Positions 1-7,859 of a DNA stretch of 17,730 nucleotides are shown in pieces. Made by a program: the position numbers and the translations under genes. Numbering within the stretch: position 1 is the stretch's first letter; the number at the start of each line of letters is the position of its first letter. Source of the stretch: an uncultured Lachnospiraceae bacterium (GTDB lineage Bacteria > Bacillota > Clostridia > Lachnospirales > Lachnospiraceae); contig CACWUI010000030.1 in NCBI GenBank assembly GCA_902764045.1, forward strand, positions 1-17,730, in the 5' to 3' direction. Under the pieces are notes generated by a model. That model saw only the letters and a list, made by a program, of their open reading frames with translations, was not told the origin of the DNA and made no database searches.

Positions 1-1211
1 TTATTTCTTCCGTCATTATTTTTGTTTTCTTGATACCCTATACCGCATCTTTGTACAACGGGCTTTCTAGGCTCTTTGCCATGGCTTTTAATATCGATTA
101 TTCTGTGTGCATTTTGCTCATGGCGGTGCTTACGGGGATTTATGTAATCGCAGGAGGCTATATGGCCACTGCCATAAATGACTTTATCCAGGGTATAGTC
201 ATGCTATTCGGTATAGTGGCGGTGATCGTTGCGGTGTTAAACAGCAAGGGTGGCCTTATGGCTTCCCTGAACGGTCTTGCACAGGTAAATGACCCTTCGG
301 TCTCCGACATACCCGGCGTGTTTAATTCCTTTTTGGGGCCTGACCCGCTGAACCTGCTGGGAGTAGTGATACTTACCTCCTTCGGAACCTGGGGACTGCC
401 CCAGATGGTCACGAAGTTTTACGCGATCAAGTCGGAAAAGTCCATCAGGCCCGGAACCGTTATATCCACCATATTTGCCCTTATCGTTGCGGGGGGATGT
501 TATTTTCTTGGAGGCTTCGGAAGACTTTTTTCCGACAAGGTAAACCTTGCCGAGGGGGGATTTGACTCTATTATCCCCACCATGCTCAGCGGTCTGCCGG
601 ATATACTTATAGGACTTGTGGTGATCCTCGTGATGTCAGCGTCCATGTCCACGCTTTCATCACTGGTACTTACTTCAAGCTCCACCATTACACTTGACCT
701 GATAAATGCCAATAAGAAAAAGAAATTAAGCGAGAAGAAACAGGTCCTTATAATGAGGATTTTTATCGTGATATTTATTGCCATTTCTGTTGTTATCGCG
801 ATATTACAGTACAGGTCAAACGTGACATTTATCGCGCAGCTGATGGGAGTGTCGTGGGGAGCCCTGGCTGGAGCATTTCTTGCGCCCTTCCTTTACGGAC
901 TGTTCTGGAAGAGGACCACGGTTGCTGCATGCTGGGTGAATTTCATATTTGCCTGTGCCTTTATGCTGGCAAACATTTTCTTTAAGTCGGCATTTCCGGT
1001 ACTTCTCCAGTCACCTATAAATGCAGGAGCATTCTGCATGGTGGTAGGTCTGGGGATCGTGCCCCTTGTTTCAATATTTACGCCTAAGCCCAAAAAGCCG
1101 GTCATCGACTATGCTTTTGATCTGTTTAAAAAGTTAAATGAAGTTAAACATTATTCTTGCAGCCCTTGCGGGAGCGGTTTTTGCGGCTGTCACGGTATTT
1201 GCCGTCATTGA
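1..1211 (+). CDS. Sodium:solute symporter family (SSS) permease, 5' partial
   Basis: The reading frame is open from the left edge, so the true start lies outside the window; the TTG at position 30 is internal. The product is a polytopic membrane protein with many hydrophobic segments and short charged loops. Segments such as GGYMATAINDFIQG and SFGTWGLPQM resemble the PutP/SSS family, which uses the Na+ gradient to import small organic solutes. The substrate cannot be read from the sequence. The usual SSS C-terminal helix and the basic TPKPKKP stretch are present, ending near FDLFKKL. After that the frame continues for about 24 residues through the beginning of the next gene, giving an odd Cys-rich tail (SCSPCGSGFCGCHGICRH). 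That tail is probably a by-product of overlapping frames. The family call is fairly secure. Confidence 0.85.
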   Translation, partial: ISSVIIFVFLIPYTASLYNGLSRLFAMAFNIDYSVCILLMAVLTGIYVIAGGYMATAINDFIQGIVMLFGIVAVIVAVLNSKGGLMASLNGLAQVNDPSVSDIPGVFNSFLGPDPLNLLGVVILTSFGTWGLPQMVTKFYAIKSEKSIRPGTVISTIFALIVAGGCYFLGGFGRLFSDKVNLAEGGFDSIIPTMLSGLPDILIGLVVILVMSASMSTLSSLVLTSSSTITLDLINANKKKKLSEKKQVLIMRIFIVIFIAISVVIAILQYRSNVTFIAQLMGVSWGALAGAFLAPFLYGLFWKRTTVAACWVNFIFACAFMLANIFFKSAFPVLLQSPINAGAFCMVVGLGIVPLVSIFTPKPKKPVIDYAFDLFKKLNEVKHYSCSPCGSGFCGCHGICRH

Positions 1212-1824
1212 TAAAAATGAAATGGCACGGTTAGCCGAAGAGCTTGCCTTTGAGGAAGAGACGGAAAGCGTTAAACCAAAAAGGGAAGTTGAAAAAACCG
1301 CAGTCATTACTGTTACCACGAAGGATAAAAACTACACCGGTCACGTTGAGGAAGACTATTTCGTCATTGATTACTGCGGTATAGATGCGGATACCATTAC
1401 GGTGCCGGAAGAAATAGAAGGTTATCCGGTAAAAAAGCTTGGGAAGCTGAGTTTTGCAAGAAGGTTTTGTAAAAACATCGTTCTTCCTGACAGTATTGAG
1501 GAGATAGGAGAGCGCGCCTTTATTAACTGTGAGGGCCTGGGAAGCATAAAGTTTGGAAGCGGCCTGAAAAAGATCGGAGGGGAAGCTTTAAAAAGCTGTC
1601 ATGTTTTAAAGGAAGTGACATTTCCGGATGGAATGGCGGAACTTGCTGACATTGTTTTTGCCGAAAACGAGGAACTGACGGTGATAAACATACCCGGAAA
1701 AGATACGAAGATAGGAAATCCCGCGGAGTTTGAAACCTGTCCCAAGGCAGTTATTGTGACACCTGCCGGATCTCAGGCGGACAAAATCGCCCGGGAGAAA
1801 AAGCTGCCTGTGGAAAACCGCTGA
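1138..1824 (+). CDS. Membrane-anchored leucine-rich-repeat (BspA/LRR_5-type) protein
   Basis: This 228-residue protein has an N-terminal hydrophobic segment (about residues 3-23, LNIILAALAGAVFAAVTVFA) that acts as a signal anchor or uncleaved signal. A charged linker of about 35 residues follows. Residues 75-215 hold BspA-type repeats, with the recurring pattern of a short strand, 'LPDSIEEIGERAFINCEGL', then the next repeat. Such repeats usually mediate extracellular protein or surface contacts; no catalytic motif is visible. The ATG at 1138 directly follows an in-frame TAA (1135-1137), so it is the first possible start in this frame. It lies inside the 3' end of the symporter gene (74-base overlap) and has no good Shine-Dalgarno, suggesting translational coupling. 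A later ATG at 1222 would remove the anchor and is less likely. Confidence 0.75.
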   Translation: MKLNIILAALAGAVFAAVTVFAVIDKNEMARLAEELAFEEETESVKPKREVEKTAVITVTTKDKNYTGHVEEDYFVIDYCGIDADTITVPEEIEGYPVKKLGKLSFARRFCKNIVLPDSIEEIGERAFINCEGLGSIKFGSGLKKIGGEALKSCHVLKEVTFPDGMAELADIVFAENEELTVINIPGKDTKIGNPAEFETCPKAVIVTPAGSQADKIAREKKLPVENR

Positions 1825-1864
1825 ATTTGGTAAACACTTTTAATAAAACGTGTGAAAAATTTTA

Positions 1865-1893
1865 GTGAAAAAAAAATAAAAAGATAGTATAAT
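1865..1893 (+). promoter_or_regulatory. Candidate sigma-A promoter for the 233-aa protein gene
   Basis: A perfect TATAAT lies at 1888-1893. Seventeen bases upstream is GTGAAA (1865-1870), a weak match to TTGACA. The predicted transcript starts near 1900, about 30 bases before the start codon. The region is very A/T rich, so a chance TATAAT is possible. Confidence 0.5.
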
Positions 1894-1931
1894 GTCTCGG
1901 TATAAATAAAGTTTGAAAAACAGGAGATATC

Positions 1932-2633
1932 ATGTTGACTTTTAAAGATATACTAAAAGAGTGCGACCAGGAAGAAGTTATCAAATACCTTGACACAGAT
2001 TCGGTTGAAGAATACAAAGAAGTATTTGCCAGATTATCAGGGCTGGAGCCTGTGGATACGGGATGTGTATTTGTGGGTATTGATTATACGGGTTGCGGAA
2101 AGACTGATAATGAAGTCGCGGCTTACAATGAAAGTGATCTGAAGGAAAGCATCAGATCATCATCAGAACTTTCATCCATATCCTTCGATGAGATTGCCGA
2201 TCTTTCGGGAGAGGAAGCAGGCAAGCTTGCTGCGATCACCGTTCTTCCCACGGCAGTTATGTATGAGTGCAGCCCCTGGAACGAGGTTTTGGGATTCCAT
2301 GTGGACAGGGCAAATGTGGATTCATACGGTCTTACGGAATTTGTGGGAGATGTGCTTTTTAAGATGACGTTCTTTAGCTTCTCCGAGGAAGAGATCGCTG
2401 AGATAAGAGAAGTTATTCAGGACACCATGTCTTTGGTTGACGAGACCAGAGAGCTTGATGAAAAAGAAAAAGAAGAGAAGGTTTTTTCGGCTGAAAGAAG
2501 TGCGGCATATTTTTCCTTCCAGGACAACAGACCTGCAGAGGAAAAGATTCAGGATATGTACGAGGCGGCCAGAGGTACTGTCAGAAATCGTTTAAGAGAG
2601 TACGATACTGTTATGGAGCTTTTCGGCAAATAA
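1932..2633 (+). CDS. Acidic cytoplasmic protein of unknown function
   Basis: This 233-residue protein has no signal peptide or membrane segment and is strongly acidic. It starts with MLTFKDILKECDQEEVIKYL and ends in a charged, helical stretch (about residues 150-230) rich in Glu, Lys and Arg. The central part (about 45-140) is mixed alpha/beta in appearance, with GCVFVGIDYTGCGKT and a conserved-looking MYECSPWNEVLGF. The GCGKT string resembles a P-loop ending but lacks the rest of an NTPase. The start is well supported: an AGGAGA ribosome site precedes the ATG by about 6 bases and a promoter lies just upstream. The overall pattern recalls a small uncharacterised Firmicutes family (possibly DUF6557), but I am not certain and assign no function. 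It appears to be a single-gene unit closed by the hairpin at 2648-2698. Confidence 0.7.
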   Translation: MLTFKDILKECDQEEVIKYLDTDSVEEYKEVFARLSGLEPVDTGCVFVGIDYTGCGKTDNEVAAYNESDLKESIRSSSELSSISFDEIADLSGEEAGKLAAITVLPTAVMYECSPWNEVLGFHVDRANVDSYGLTEFVGDVLFKMTFFSFSEEEIAEIREVIQDTMSLVDETRELDEKEKEEKVFSAERSAAYFSFQDNRPAEEKIQDMYEAARGTVRNRLREYDTVMELFGK

Positions 2634-2647
2634 AATCGGATTTTGGG

Positions 2648-2698
2648 GTGCATGTTTCTTCTTTCGGGAGAGAGAGTTGAGATATGCACTTTTATTTT
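2648..2698 (+). terminator. Imperfect hairpin with U-tract, likely terminator
   Basis: GTGCAT (2648-2653) pairs with ATGCAC (2684-2689). Inside, most of 2654-2665 pairs with 2672-2683, with two T-T mismatches and a six-base loop. TTTTATTTT follows at 2690-2698. It ends only 22 bases before the next gene's ATG, so it may end the upstream transcript or attenuate transcription into that gene. Confidence 0.6.
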
Positions 2699-2720
2699 CA
2701 GAAGGGGGAGAGAATTGTAA

Positions 2721-3626
2721 ATGTTAAGGACTATTATCAACGGACTGTGCATGTCCCTTGCGGACAGCGTCCCCGGGGTTTCCGGAGGCACGGTTGCGTT
2801 TATCATGGGCTTTTATGAGAAGTTCATCGGAAGCATAAATGATCTGTTTTACGGAGATAAGTCTAAGAAAAAGAAGGCCGGTATTTATCTTATCAAGATA
2901 GGCATAGGCTGGGTCATCGGAATGATCGTTTCCGTGCTTGTGCTCACCAGTATGTTTGAGAAGCATATTTACAGCATAAGCTCGCTGTTTATGGGATTTA
3001 TCATCGCATCCATTCCCATCATGATCTTTGAGGAGCTTAAAGAAGAAGCCGGCAAGGAAAAACTGCATTTCAAGCCGTTTTATCTGATCTTTATAGGTAT
3101 AGGCATTACAACGGTTGTTTTGCTTACCGTGCTGAAAAGCAGATCCGGTGACAGCATTGTCATGAGCGTATCCCATCTGAATCCGGGAAGTATCATTTAT
3201 ATTTTCATAGGTGGGGCTATTTCCATATCCGCCATGTTTTTGCCGGGGATTTCCGGATCCACCATACTTCTTGTTATGGGGCTTTATATCCCCATTATGA
3301 CCGCGGGAAAAGAATTTTTGCACATGCATGCATCATACCTGCCTTCGCTGCTGATCTTTGCCGGTGGTATGGTGGTGGGGGCTTTAAGCGTGGTGAAGCT
3401 TATCGAGTTCTGTCTTGAAAGATTCAGACCCCAGGTTATGTTTTTGATCATAGGACTTATGCTGGGTTCCCTTTTTGCAATTGTTATGGGACCTACTACT
3501 TTAGAAAATCCGGAACCGCCTCTTTCAATAGCCACCTTTAACTGGCCGGCCTTCTTTATAGGCGTTGGACTTATTGTTCTACTGCAGTTTGTGGGTGAGA
3601 GGAAGAAGAAGACGACAAGAGCCTGA
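2721..3626 (+). CDS. popT: DUF368 (PopT-type) undecaprenyl-phosphate transporter
   Basis: This 301-residue polytopic membrane protein belongs to the DUF368 family. Members (PopT) were shown to bring undecaprenyl phosphate back across the cytoplasmic membrane, recycling the lipid carrier used for peptidoglycan and other surface polymers. The family hallmark is visible: two related Pro-Gly-Ser-Gly re-entrant segments, PGVSGGTVAFIMGFY at residues 18-32 and PGISGSTILLVMGLY at 175-189, reflecting an internal duplication. Several hydrophobic helices separate them, and a Lys-rich loop lies at residues 48-53. A GGGGGAG-type ribosome site (about 2704-2710) lies roughly 10 bases before the ATG. No other cell-wall gene is adjacent. 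The gene is bounded by hairpins at 2648-2698 and 3636-3677, so it seems to be its own unit. The family call is strong; the gene symbol rests on family function. Confidence 0.85.
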   Translation: MLRTIINGLCMSLADSVPGVSGGTVAFIMGFYEKFIGSINDLFYGDKSKKKKAGIYLIKIGIGWVIGMIVSVLVLTSMFEKHIYSISSLFMGFIIASIPIMIFEELKEEAGKEKLHFKPFYLIFIGIGITTVVLLTVLKSRSGDSIVMSVSHLNPGSIIYIFIGGAISISAMFLPGISGSTILLVMGLYIPIMTAGKEFLHMHASYLPSLLIFAGGMVVGALSVVKLIEFCLERFRPQVMFLIIGLMLGSLFAIVMGPTTLENPEPPLSIATFNWPAFFIGVGLIVLLQFVGERKKKTTRA

Positions 3627-3635
3627 TGATTTTTA

Positions 3636-3677
3636 AGAGTGAGCCATAGAGACGATTTTGCGGCTCACTCTGTTTTT
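3636..3677 (+). terminator. Rho-independent terminator after the DUF368 gene
   Basis: AGAGTGAGCC (3636-3645) and GGCTCACTCT (3662-3671) form a perfect 10-bp stem with a 16-base loop. TTTTT follows at 3673-3677. The downstream arm overlaps the -35 region of the next promoter. Confidence 0.85.
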
Positions 3678-3687
3678 ATGTTATAAT
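3658..3687 (+). promoter_or_regulatory. Extended -10 promoter for the large permease gene
   Basis: TTGCGG (3658-3663) is followed after 18 bases by TATAAT (3682-3687), which has the extended -10 TG at 3679-3680. Transcription would begin near 3694, about 30 bases before the ATG at 3724. The -35 lies inside the terminator stem of the previous gene. Confidence 0.65.
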
Positions 3688-3723
3688 AAATCAGTTAAAA
3701 ATAAAAAAGGAGAGCACCGCTTT

Positions 3724-5844
3724 ATGAATATAACATTCGGAAAGCTTCTCAAATTTGATCTAAGAAAAAGACTTTGGTTGATAATACTTATCTTTGCGGT
3801 AAGCATCATCGCTTATCCTCTGTTCTATCAGGGATTTCTTGCGTCCGTTTCCGACGGAAATGTCTCATACATGGGGACAGTCATAGACATGGGAAATGTT
3901 ACGGAACTGGTACTCGGATGGCGGAACCGGAGCATATGTTACGTTGTGGCTTTTGCGGCGATCCTGTCGGCGGTGACGGGGTTTGCCTATCTTCATTCCG
4001 AAGATCCCGAGATGACATATCAGGGAAGAAAGATCGACCGGTTTACATGGTTCAGGATGCGTTGGCTCGGCGGATATATTGCGGGTATCATCCCTGTTGT
4101 GATAGGCGCTATGATAGCTCTTTTTGCGGTAGTGCCTATTTATGCAGCTTTTTCCACGGGAGCAGCGGGCATAGCTTTTTCCACGCTGGGCATGGTGGTG
4201 CTGGGGTATTCCGCCATCTATGCGGTATGTGTACTGGCTATGGTACTTACGGGAAAGATGATCTCGGGGCTTTTGATGTGCGCTCTGTTTTTGGGGTATG
4301 CGCCCATGTGCTCTGCCATCATCACCGCTTTGAGACACGGTTTTTTTTCAACGGTCTATTATCCTTATGAAAAAATAGCAGATTCTCCCTTTATGTATTT
4401 TTCTCCGGCTACGGCTTTGCGTATCCTTACGGAAAATCCGGTGAATGCCTGGGCGTGGATCTCTATTTTCGCATTCCTGATAGGCGGTATGCTTTTGGCA
4501 TTCACGTTAAACAGGCTGCGGACGGAGGACACTCCCGGTTATGCCATGCTGTTTGACAGCATGAGGAGCATCGTAAAGGTAATGTGGGGTATCCCCGTGG
4601 CTTTAGTGGCGGGAGAGGTATTTACAGTCTTTTCCGAAAACAAGGCCACATGGATGTTTATACTGGGGGCATTTATCGGGGCTTTTGTCGTAAACATCGC
4701 TATTCAGTACATATTCAATTATGACCTTGAAAGCAACAAAAGACATATAATATCCGGAGGAGTTATTTTCGGAGGTGTGACGGTTGCCATACTGATCCTT
4801 TTCCTTGATCCATTCTCTATAAATAAAACCATTCCACGGACCGAGGATGTAAGCAAAATGTCCGTTGCAAGCTCGGATACCGCCGGACAGCTTAGGCTTC
4901 TGGGCGGTTTTATGGAAAACGAAAAAAACGTAAACGCAAGGAACATTGACTGGCTCCTTACCAATACGTTTATAGAGGATTATGAAAATATTTATAACGT
5001 TGCATACGAGGGGACAAAGTACGACGGCTATAAAGGCAGATCCTATACGGAAGTTTATGTGGGCTTTGAATTAAAAAACGGAAAGAAGCTTTACCGGAGA
5101 TACGACATTGACCTGGATAAATCCCAGGAAGCAATAGACCGTCTCTCTGAGCTTAAGAGCTACCGTGAGAGATTTTATCCCACGGCATACATGGCATCTA
5201 ATAACTACAAGTCCGCAGAGCTTGGAGGATGGAATTTCAGGGATTTCATGGATTCCAAATATCATCTGACGGTTGAACTGAACGAAGAACAGAGCAAAAA
5301 ATTATCCGAGGCCATCAAAAAAGACAGTCTGGCCTTAAGCAGCAATAAGCTTAAAAACAGCATGCCCGTCGGTGATCTTATATTAAATCATGAGGGGCAG
5401 GGATTTGATGAGGTCTATATATATCCCGAATACGAAGAGACATTTAAGGTGTTCAGGGAATTAAAGATAAAAAGAGCCGTAAATGATAATGCGACCAAGT
5501 TTCCGGAAGGCATAGAATCAGCGGTGCTCAGGGTTTCGGAGACTTCAAACGCCCTGCAGACATCGCAGGATGAGAATAATAACAGCGATATACAGGTTGA
5601 GAACTTAAACAACATCGACGGTATGCTTTACGGAACCTATCGTATGGAGGCCAAAGAGTATGAGTTTTCAAAAGATGAGGTTGAGGCCCTGCTTAAGTGT
5701 CTGGCGCCTGCAAGAACCGGTGTACAGGAGTCAAAGGACAGAACCTTTACCCTTACCCTTAAAAGAAAAGACAATGAGCAGAATTTTTTCGAAGCTGTAG
5801 TTACGGACGAGGAAACACTCAGCAGGCTTTTGGAAAATAAATAA
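3724..5844 (+). CDS. ABC-2-like transporter permease with large soluble C-terminal domain
   Basis: This protein has 706 residues from the ATG at 3724. An AAGGAGAG site at 3707-3714 and the promoter at 3658-3687 support that start; an earlier in-frame TTG at 3658 sits inside the terminator and -35 and is rejected. Residues 1-365 are membrane-embedded. The start MNITFGKLLKFDLRKRLW is typical of ABC-2 permeases, followed by roughly nine hydrophobic helices. Residues 370-706 form a hydrophilic domain containing mixed strands and charged helices, similar to the C-terminal domain called DUF6449 in clostridial permeases; this assignment is tentative. Such permeases normally pair with a separate ATPase, often beside a GntR/YtrA-type regulator. 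Here neither lies next to it: a terminator precedes it and another follows. It may use an ATPase encoded elsewhere. The substrate is unknown. Confidence 0.7.
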   Translation: MNITFGKLLKFDLRKRLWLIILIFAVSIIAYPLFYQGFLASVSDGNVSYMGTVIDMGNVTELVLGWRNRSICYVVAFAAILSAVTGFAYLHSEDPEMTYQGRKIDRFTWFRMRWLGGYIAGIIPVVIGAMIALFAVVPIYAAFSTGAAGIAFSTLGMVVLGYSAIYAVCVLAMVLTGKMISGLLMCALFLGYAPMCSAIITALRHGFFSTVYYPYEKIADSPFMYFSPATALRILTENPVNAWAWISIFAFLIGGMLLAFTLNRLRTEDTPGYAMLFDSMRSIVKVMWGIPVALVAGEVFTVFSENKATWMFILGAFIGAFVVNIAIQYIFNYDLESNKRHIISGGVIFGGVTVAILILFLDPFSINKTIPRTEDVSKMSVASSDTAGQLRLLGGFMENEKNVNARNIDWLLTNTFIEDYENIYNVAYEGTKYDGYKGRSYTEVYVGFELKNGKKLYRRYDIDLDKSQEAIDRLSELKSYRERFYPTAYMASNNYKSAELGGWNFRDFMDSKYHLTVELNEEQSKKLSEAIKKDSLALSSNKLKNSMPVGDLILNHEGQGFDEVYIYPEYEETFKVFRELKIKRAVNDNATKFPEGIESAVLRVSETSNALQTSQDENNNSDIQVENLNNIDGMLYGTYRMEAKEYEFSKDEVEALLKCLAPARTGVQESKDRTFTLTLKRKDNEQNFFEAVVTDEETLSRLLENK

Positions 5845-5851
5845 GAATAAA

Positions 5852-5891
5852 AAAAGGAGTCACATGAGGGGGGGTAAGTGTGACTCCTTTT
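5852..5891. terminator. Bidirectional-looking terminator palindrome
   Basis: AAAAGGAGTCACA (5852-5864) pairs perfectly with TGTGACTCCTTTT (5879-5891) across a G-rich 14-base loop. The A-tract on one side and T-tract on the other would allow termination in either direction. It begins 7 bases after the permease stop codon. Confidence 0.85.
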
Positions 5892-6004
5892 AACCCGTTC
5901 GCTATCGTAAAACGAAGCGGGGGCGATGATATTGATATAAATGATGATGAATCATTTACTCTGATATACTATCACAGAATGTTCACAATTGCAAGTGGGG
6001 TATT
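5892..6004 (+). promoter_or_regulatory. Leader/promoter region of the lgt-like operon
   Basis: TGATATACT at 5962-5970 is an extended -10 (TATACT at 5965-5970), without a convincing -35 at the right spacing. Transcription would begin near 5977. Upstream, CCCGTTCG (5894-5901) can pair with CGAAGCGGG (5913-5921) with one bulged G; its role is unknown. A GTGGGG stretch at about 5995-6000 is a plausible though non-ideal ribosome site for the ATG at 6005. Confidence 0.5.
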
Positions 6005-6796
6005 ATGGCATATACAATTTTTCAGATCGGTTCATTTTCCTTACACGGATACGGGCTGATGATAGGAATAGGAATAATCGCAGCAGTGCTAATGGCAACC
6101 TTCAGGGCCAAGGGCGCGGGACTCAGTGCAGACAAGGTCTGGGGTATGATCCTGTGGAGCACCGTAGTGGGCTTCGCCGGCGGAAAAGTATTATATATTA
6201 TAGTCGAGCATGACAGGCTGGCTACGGATCCCTGGGGAGTACTGGGTCCTGCGGGCTTTGTGGTCTACGGCGGTCTTATTGTGGGCATTTCCTTCAGCGT
6301 GCTTTATGCAAAGCTGGCAAAGATATCCTTTGCACGCTATATAGACCTGCTCCTTCCCTCTCGTGCGGTGGGACAGGGCTTCGGAAGGCTGGGGTGCCTT
6401 CTGGCAGGATGCTGCTACGGAAGAGAGGCGCATGCAGGTGAGTGGGGTATTATTTTCCCCCACGGCTGCGATGCGCCGGCGGATGTAGCGCTCATCCCCA
6501 CACAGATCTATATGTCCATAGGTGATTTTGCCATAGCGGCTATTTTGCTTATCATTGATTATTCCACGCGAAAAAAGGGAAGAACCCCCGGGATGCTTAT
6601 CGTGGCGTATCTTTTGATGTATAGTGTGGGAAGATTTCTGATCGAGTTTTTACGAAACGATGTAAGGGGAAGCGTGGGAGTATTATCCACGTCACAGTTT
6701 ATAGCCATCTTTATAGTGGCTATAGCCATTATTATTTGGATCGTCCAAAAGAAAAGATATAAGACGGGATATGGTAATGAAAATAATACAACCTGA
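6005..6796 (+). CDS. Lgt-family (prolipoprotein diacylglyceryl transferase-like) membrane protein, divergent
   Basis: This 263-residue polytopic membrane protein has the layout of Lgt, which moves diacylglycerol from phosphatidylglycerol to the lipobox Cys of prolipoproteins. Visible family motifs are YGLMIG (residues 16-21), VVYGGLIVG (87-94), GQGFGRLGCLLAGCCYG (123-139), PTQIYMS (165-171) and VGRFLIEFLR (208-217). The arginines equivalent to E. coli R143 and R239 are kept (R128, R210), as is the Glu of RFLIEF. However, the His of the canonical HGG motif is Tyr (Y88). The Asn of GRLGNF is Cys (C131), and the GELWG segment reads GCCYG. It therefore belongs to a divergent, Cys-containing branch whose transferase activity should not be assumed. 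It heads a likely four-gene operon and overlaps the next gene by 20 bases. Confidence 0.75.
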   Translation: MAYTIFQIGSFSLHGYGLMIGIGIIAAVLMATFRAKGAGLSADKVWGMILWSTVVGFAGGKVLYIIVEHDRLATDPWGVLGPAGFVVYGGLIVGISFSVLYAKLAKISFARYIDLLLPSRAVGQGFGRLGCLLAGCCYGREAHAGEWGIIFPHGCDAPADVALIPTQIYMSIGDFAIAAILLIIDYSTRKKGRTPGMLIVAYLLMYSVGRFLIEFLRNDVRGSVGVLSTSQFIAIFIVAIAIIIWIVQKKRYKTGYGNENNTT

Positions 6797-7850
6797 TTAT
6801 TATAAAGATTTCAAATGTATAGCTGATAAATGCGAAGACACCTGCTGCGCAGGCTGGGAGGTGGACGTGGATGATGAAAAGTATCATTTTTACAAAACAG
6901 TCGGCGGTGCACTGGGAAAGCGTTTAAAGGAAGTTATGCAGCCCAAGAAAAAAGGCGAGGGCTGTTCCTTTAAGTTGAAAGAAAACAAACGATGCCCCTT
7001 TTTAAATGACAGTAATCTCTGCGACATCATTACAGAGCTGGGAGAGGAAGCCATATGCGAGACCTGTACGGACTATCCCAGATTTATCAGGGATTACGGT
7101 CAGACAAGAGAAATCGGTCTTGTGCCCTCCTGCTTTACGGCGGCGCAGCTTATGGCAAAGAAAAAAAAACTATCCCAAATCGTGGCGACCCAGGATGATG
7201 ATCTGAAGATCGAGCTGAATGACATAGATGCGGAACTGTTTTTTGAGTTGAAGGATCTCAGGTCAAAGATCTTTTTGATCCTTGCCGATACAAAAAAGAC
7301 AACGGAAGCAAAGCTGATAAAAGCCCTGGATCTGGCTGTTGAATACGAAAAGGAATTGGGAGAGTCCATGGATGCTGGAGCGCTTTACCGGGGGAAAAAA
7401 GACCCGGTGAAAATGTTCTTTAAACCCTTTGAAGGCATGGAAACGGTAAATCCCAAGTGGCTTGAGTATGTGGATGAAACCCATGAGCATGAGATAAGCA
7501 GAGAGGATCATATCAGGCTTTACAGGAAGATCCCGCAGCTTTCAAGGGCTTTGGAGGAGCTGGCATTTTATTATTTTTACAGATACATATTGGAAGCCGT
7601 ATATGACAGTAAGATCCTTACCGCTGCAAAGACGGCGGTTGCCGCTTTTCTTTGCTGCCGGCAGATCTGTATCATGGAGTATATGAGCACAGGGAAGCTT
7701 TCAACGGATGATATGGCTGAAATATTTCACGTGTATTCAAGGCATGTGGAGCATTCGGTGACCAACTGGGACGGCTACCTGCATGAATATGAGAACAACA
7801 CCATATATTCCGTAAAGACATTAAAAAAGATCCTTGAAGGTAAAATATGA
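6777..7850 (+). CDS. FliB-like Cys-rich protein (flagellin lysine-N-methylase family)
   Basis: This 357-residue cytoplasmic protein has the conserved start MKIIQPDYYKDFKC and an N-terminal Cys cluster: C14, C19, C23, C24, C63, C73, C82, C94, C97 and C119. Segments CEDTCCAGW and CPFLNDSNLCDI are typical of the FliB/YkgJ-related group, whose cysteines probably bind a metal or Fe-S cluster. FliB is required for methylation of flagellin lysines in Salmonella. Clostridial relatives are often annotated the same way, including in places with no flagellar genes, as here. The C-terminal half (about 150-357) is helical and lacks an obvious SAM-binding GxGxG. I chose the ATG at 6777 because GGGA at 6766-6769 is well placed and the family usually begins MKIIQPDYY; the ATG at 6771 is equally in frame. 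The gene overlaps the lgt-like gene and is followed 9 bases later by an ABC exporter gene. Confidence 0.75.
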   Translation: MKIIQPDYYKDFKCIADKCEDTCCAGWEVDVDDEKYHFYKTVGGALGKRLKEVMQPKKKGEGCSFKLKENKRCPFLNDSNLCDIITELGEEAICETCTDYPRFIRDYGQTREIGLVPSCFTAAQLMAKKKKLSQIVATQDDDLKIELNDIDAELFFELKDLRSKIFLILADTKKTTEAKLIKALDLAVEYEKELGESMDAGALYRGKKDPVKMFFKPFEGMETVNPKWLEYVDETHEHEISREDHIRLYRKIPQLSRALEELAFYYFYRYILEAVYDSKILTAAKTAVAAFLCCRQICIMEYMSTGKLSTDDMAEIFHVYSRHVEHSVTNWDGYLHEYENNTIYSVKTLKKILEGKI

Positions 7851-7859
7851 CCAAAAGCC

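Noticed and set aside
1834..1860. Possible terminator after the LRR gene
   Set aside because: Only a weak CAC-TTTT/AAAA-GTG pairing with a bulged C; not enough to call.
2083..2110. GCGKT string in the 233-aa protein as a P-loop
   Set aside because: The preceding GxxxxGK spacing and other NTPase motifs are absent.
2724..3329. Long minus-strand frame of about 201 codons
   Set aside because: It lies opposite the DUF368 gene, has His/Asn-rich composition without domain features, and no ribosome site or promoter. It is a shadow of the real gene.
3658..3723. Upstream in-frame extension of the large permease (TTG start)
   Set aside because: It falls inside the terminator stem and promoter of the same gene; the ATG at 3724 with AAGGAGAG is better supported.
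3774..4370. Overlapping + and - frames within the permease gene
   Set aside because: Cys/His-rich compositions typical of out-of-frame reading; the permease frame encodes clear membrane helices here.
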